The translations under genes were made by a program, and so were the position numbers. Shown here in pieces: positions 5,179-5,537 of a DNA stretch of 5,537 nt (its first letter is position 1; every line of letters starts with the position of its first letter). Origin of the DNA: an archaeon. Its GTDB lineage: Archaea > Thermoproteota > Nitrososphaeria > Conexivisphaerales > UBA164. A model generated the notes under the pieces. The model made no database searches and was not told the DNA's origin. It saw only the letters and a program-made list of their open reading frames with translations. The DNA lies in assembly GCA_021798095.1 (NCBI GenBank), contig JAJZYL010000081.1:1-5537 (forward strand). Reading direction: 5' to 3'.

Positions 5179-5537
5179 ATGGCGAGATGTTTTGTATCAG
5201 TGGATATCAAGGATGAAGGCGTCTTAGACAGGATAGCGTGGGTACAGGAACGCCTGGCGATCGATGGTGTTAAGCCGGTAGAAAGGGAAAACCTGCACTT
5301 TACTCTCAAATTTCTGGACGAATTGGATAATGACCAGATCGGACTTATAGATAGGAAACTGGCCAGCATCACATCAGTCCCAAAATTCAAAATCAGGATG
5401 GTTGGGGTTGGTGCTTTTCCTAACATGGAACACATAAACATAATATGGGTGGGTGGGGAAAGTGCTGAACTGATAGAACTGGCCCATATGATCAGGAAGC
5501 TTACGGAAGGAGCTGGAGATGAGAAGGGGTTCATCCC
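5179..5537 (+). CDS. thpR: RNA 2',3'-cyclic phosphodiesterase ThpR, N-terminal part (partial at window edge)
   Basis: ThpR (2H phosphoesterase family, once called 2'-5' RNA ligase) opens 2',3'-cyclic phosphate ends of RNA to 2'-phosphate and can join certain tRNA half-molecules in a 2'-5' linkage in vitro. The visible 119 codons begin MARCFVSVDIKDE, the family's strand that contains the F-V/I-A/S-x-D/E pattern. They carry the first catalytic HxT motif at H40-F-T42 (ENLHFTLKFLDEL), then VGVGAFPNMEHINIIWVGG (95-113 or so), matching the G-x-G-x-FP-x-x-x-x-x-x-x-x-W pattern. The window stops at DEKGFIP, where the second HxT motif would be the next expected residues, so about one third of a typical 180-residue protein is missing. 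The ATG at 5179 fits the N-terminal strand and the TATA box. In many archaea thpR sits next to the CCA-adding enzyme gene, which may lie just beyond the right edge. Confidence 0.9.
   Translation, partial: MARCFVSVDIKDEGVLDRIAWVQERLAIDGVKPVERENLHFTLKFLDELDNDQIGLIDRKLASITSVPKFKIRMVGVGAFPNMEHINIIWVGGESAELIELAHMIRKLTEGAGDEKGFI

Noticed and set aside
5067..5534. Minus-strand open frame of 155 codons
   Set aside because: It lies opposite thpR, whose HxT motif and family pattern are clear. The antisense translation is Ser/Ile/Leu-rich and low in recognisable motifs.
1..5537. CRISPR, insertion sequence, tRNA or defence system
   Set aside because: No spaced direct repeats, transposase, terminal inverted repeats, cloverleaf or defence-type domains were seen. 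All larger frames are explained by housekeeping genes.

Overview
The window reads as a housekeeping segment of an archaeal chromosome. The evidence is an archaeal-type uL1 and uL10, separate Kae1 and Bud32 proteins of the KEOPS complex, the N-terminal part of a probable diphthine synthase, a short geranylgeranyl-reductase-like flavoprotein, and TATA boxes about 25 bases upstream of several start codons, as in leaderless archaeal transcripts. Unfused kae1 and bud32 argue against the many euryarchaea in which they are one gene. The unfused pair, a TTG start and a uL10 without the usual acidic tail suggest the TACK side, perhaps a thaumarchaeote (Nitrososphaeria). That placement is inference from recalled family features, not a tree.

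Layout, left to right. Bases 1-177 (minus) hold the first 59 codons of a probable dphB, cut by the window edge. A 112-base divergent promoter region follows, then a plus-strand FAD-dependent geranylgeranyl-reductase-family gene (290-1303). This converges, across 67 bases, on a minus-strand rpl1-rpl10 operon (2896 to 1371) whose two genes overlap. A 119-base divergent promoter region separates rpl1 from a plus-strand operon of moaE, kae1 and bud32 (3016-5044), in which both junctions overlap. A 134-base gap holding an imperfect hairpin leads to thpR (5179 onwards), cut by the right edge just before its second HxT motif. No gap exceeds 300 bases.

Functionally most genes serve translation: diphthamide on EF-2 (dphB), the L1 and L10 stalks, t6A37 of tRNA (kae1, bud32) and 2',3'-cyclic phosphate RNA ends (thpR). 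The outsiders are moaE (molybdopterin synthase large subunit) and the reductase (probably membrane lipid or isoprenoid saturation). I see no mobile element, CRISPR array, tRNA, rRNA or defence genes, and no clear new multi-gene system. The points worth a second look are the moaE-KEOPS coupling, the tail-less uL10, the L1-L10 pair without L11 or L12, the hairpin before thpR, and unusual residues in MoaE, Kae1 and the reductase.
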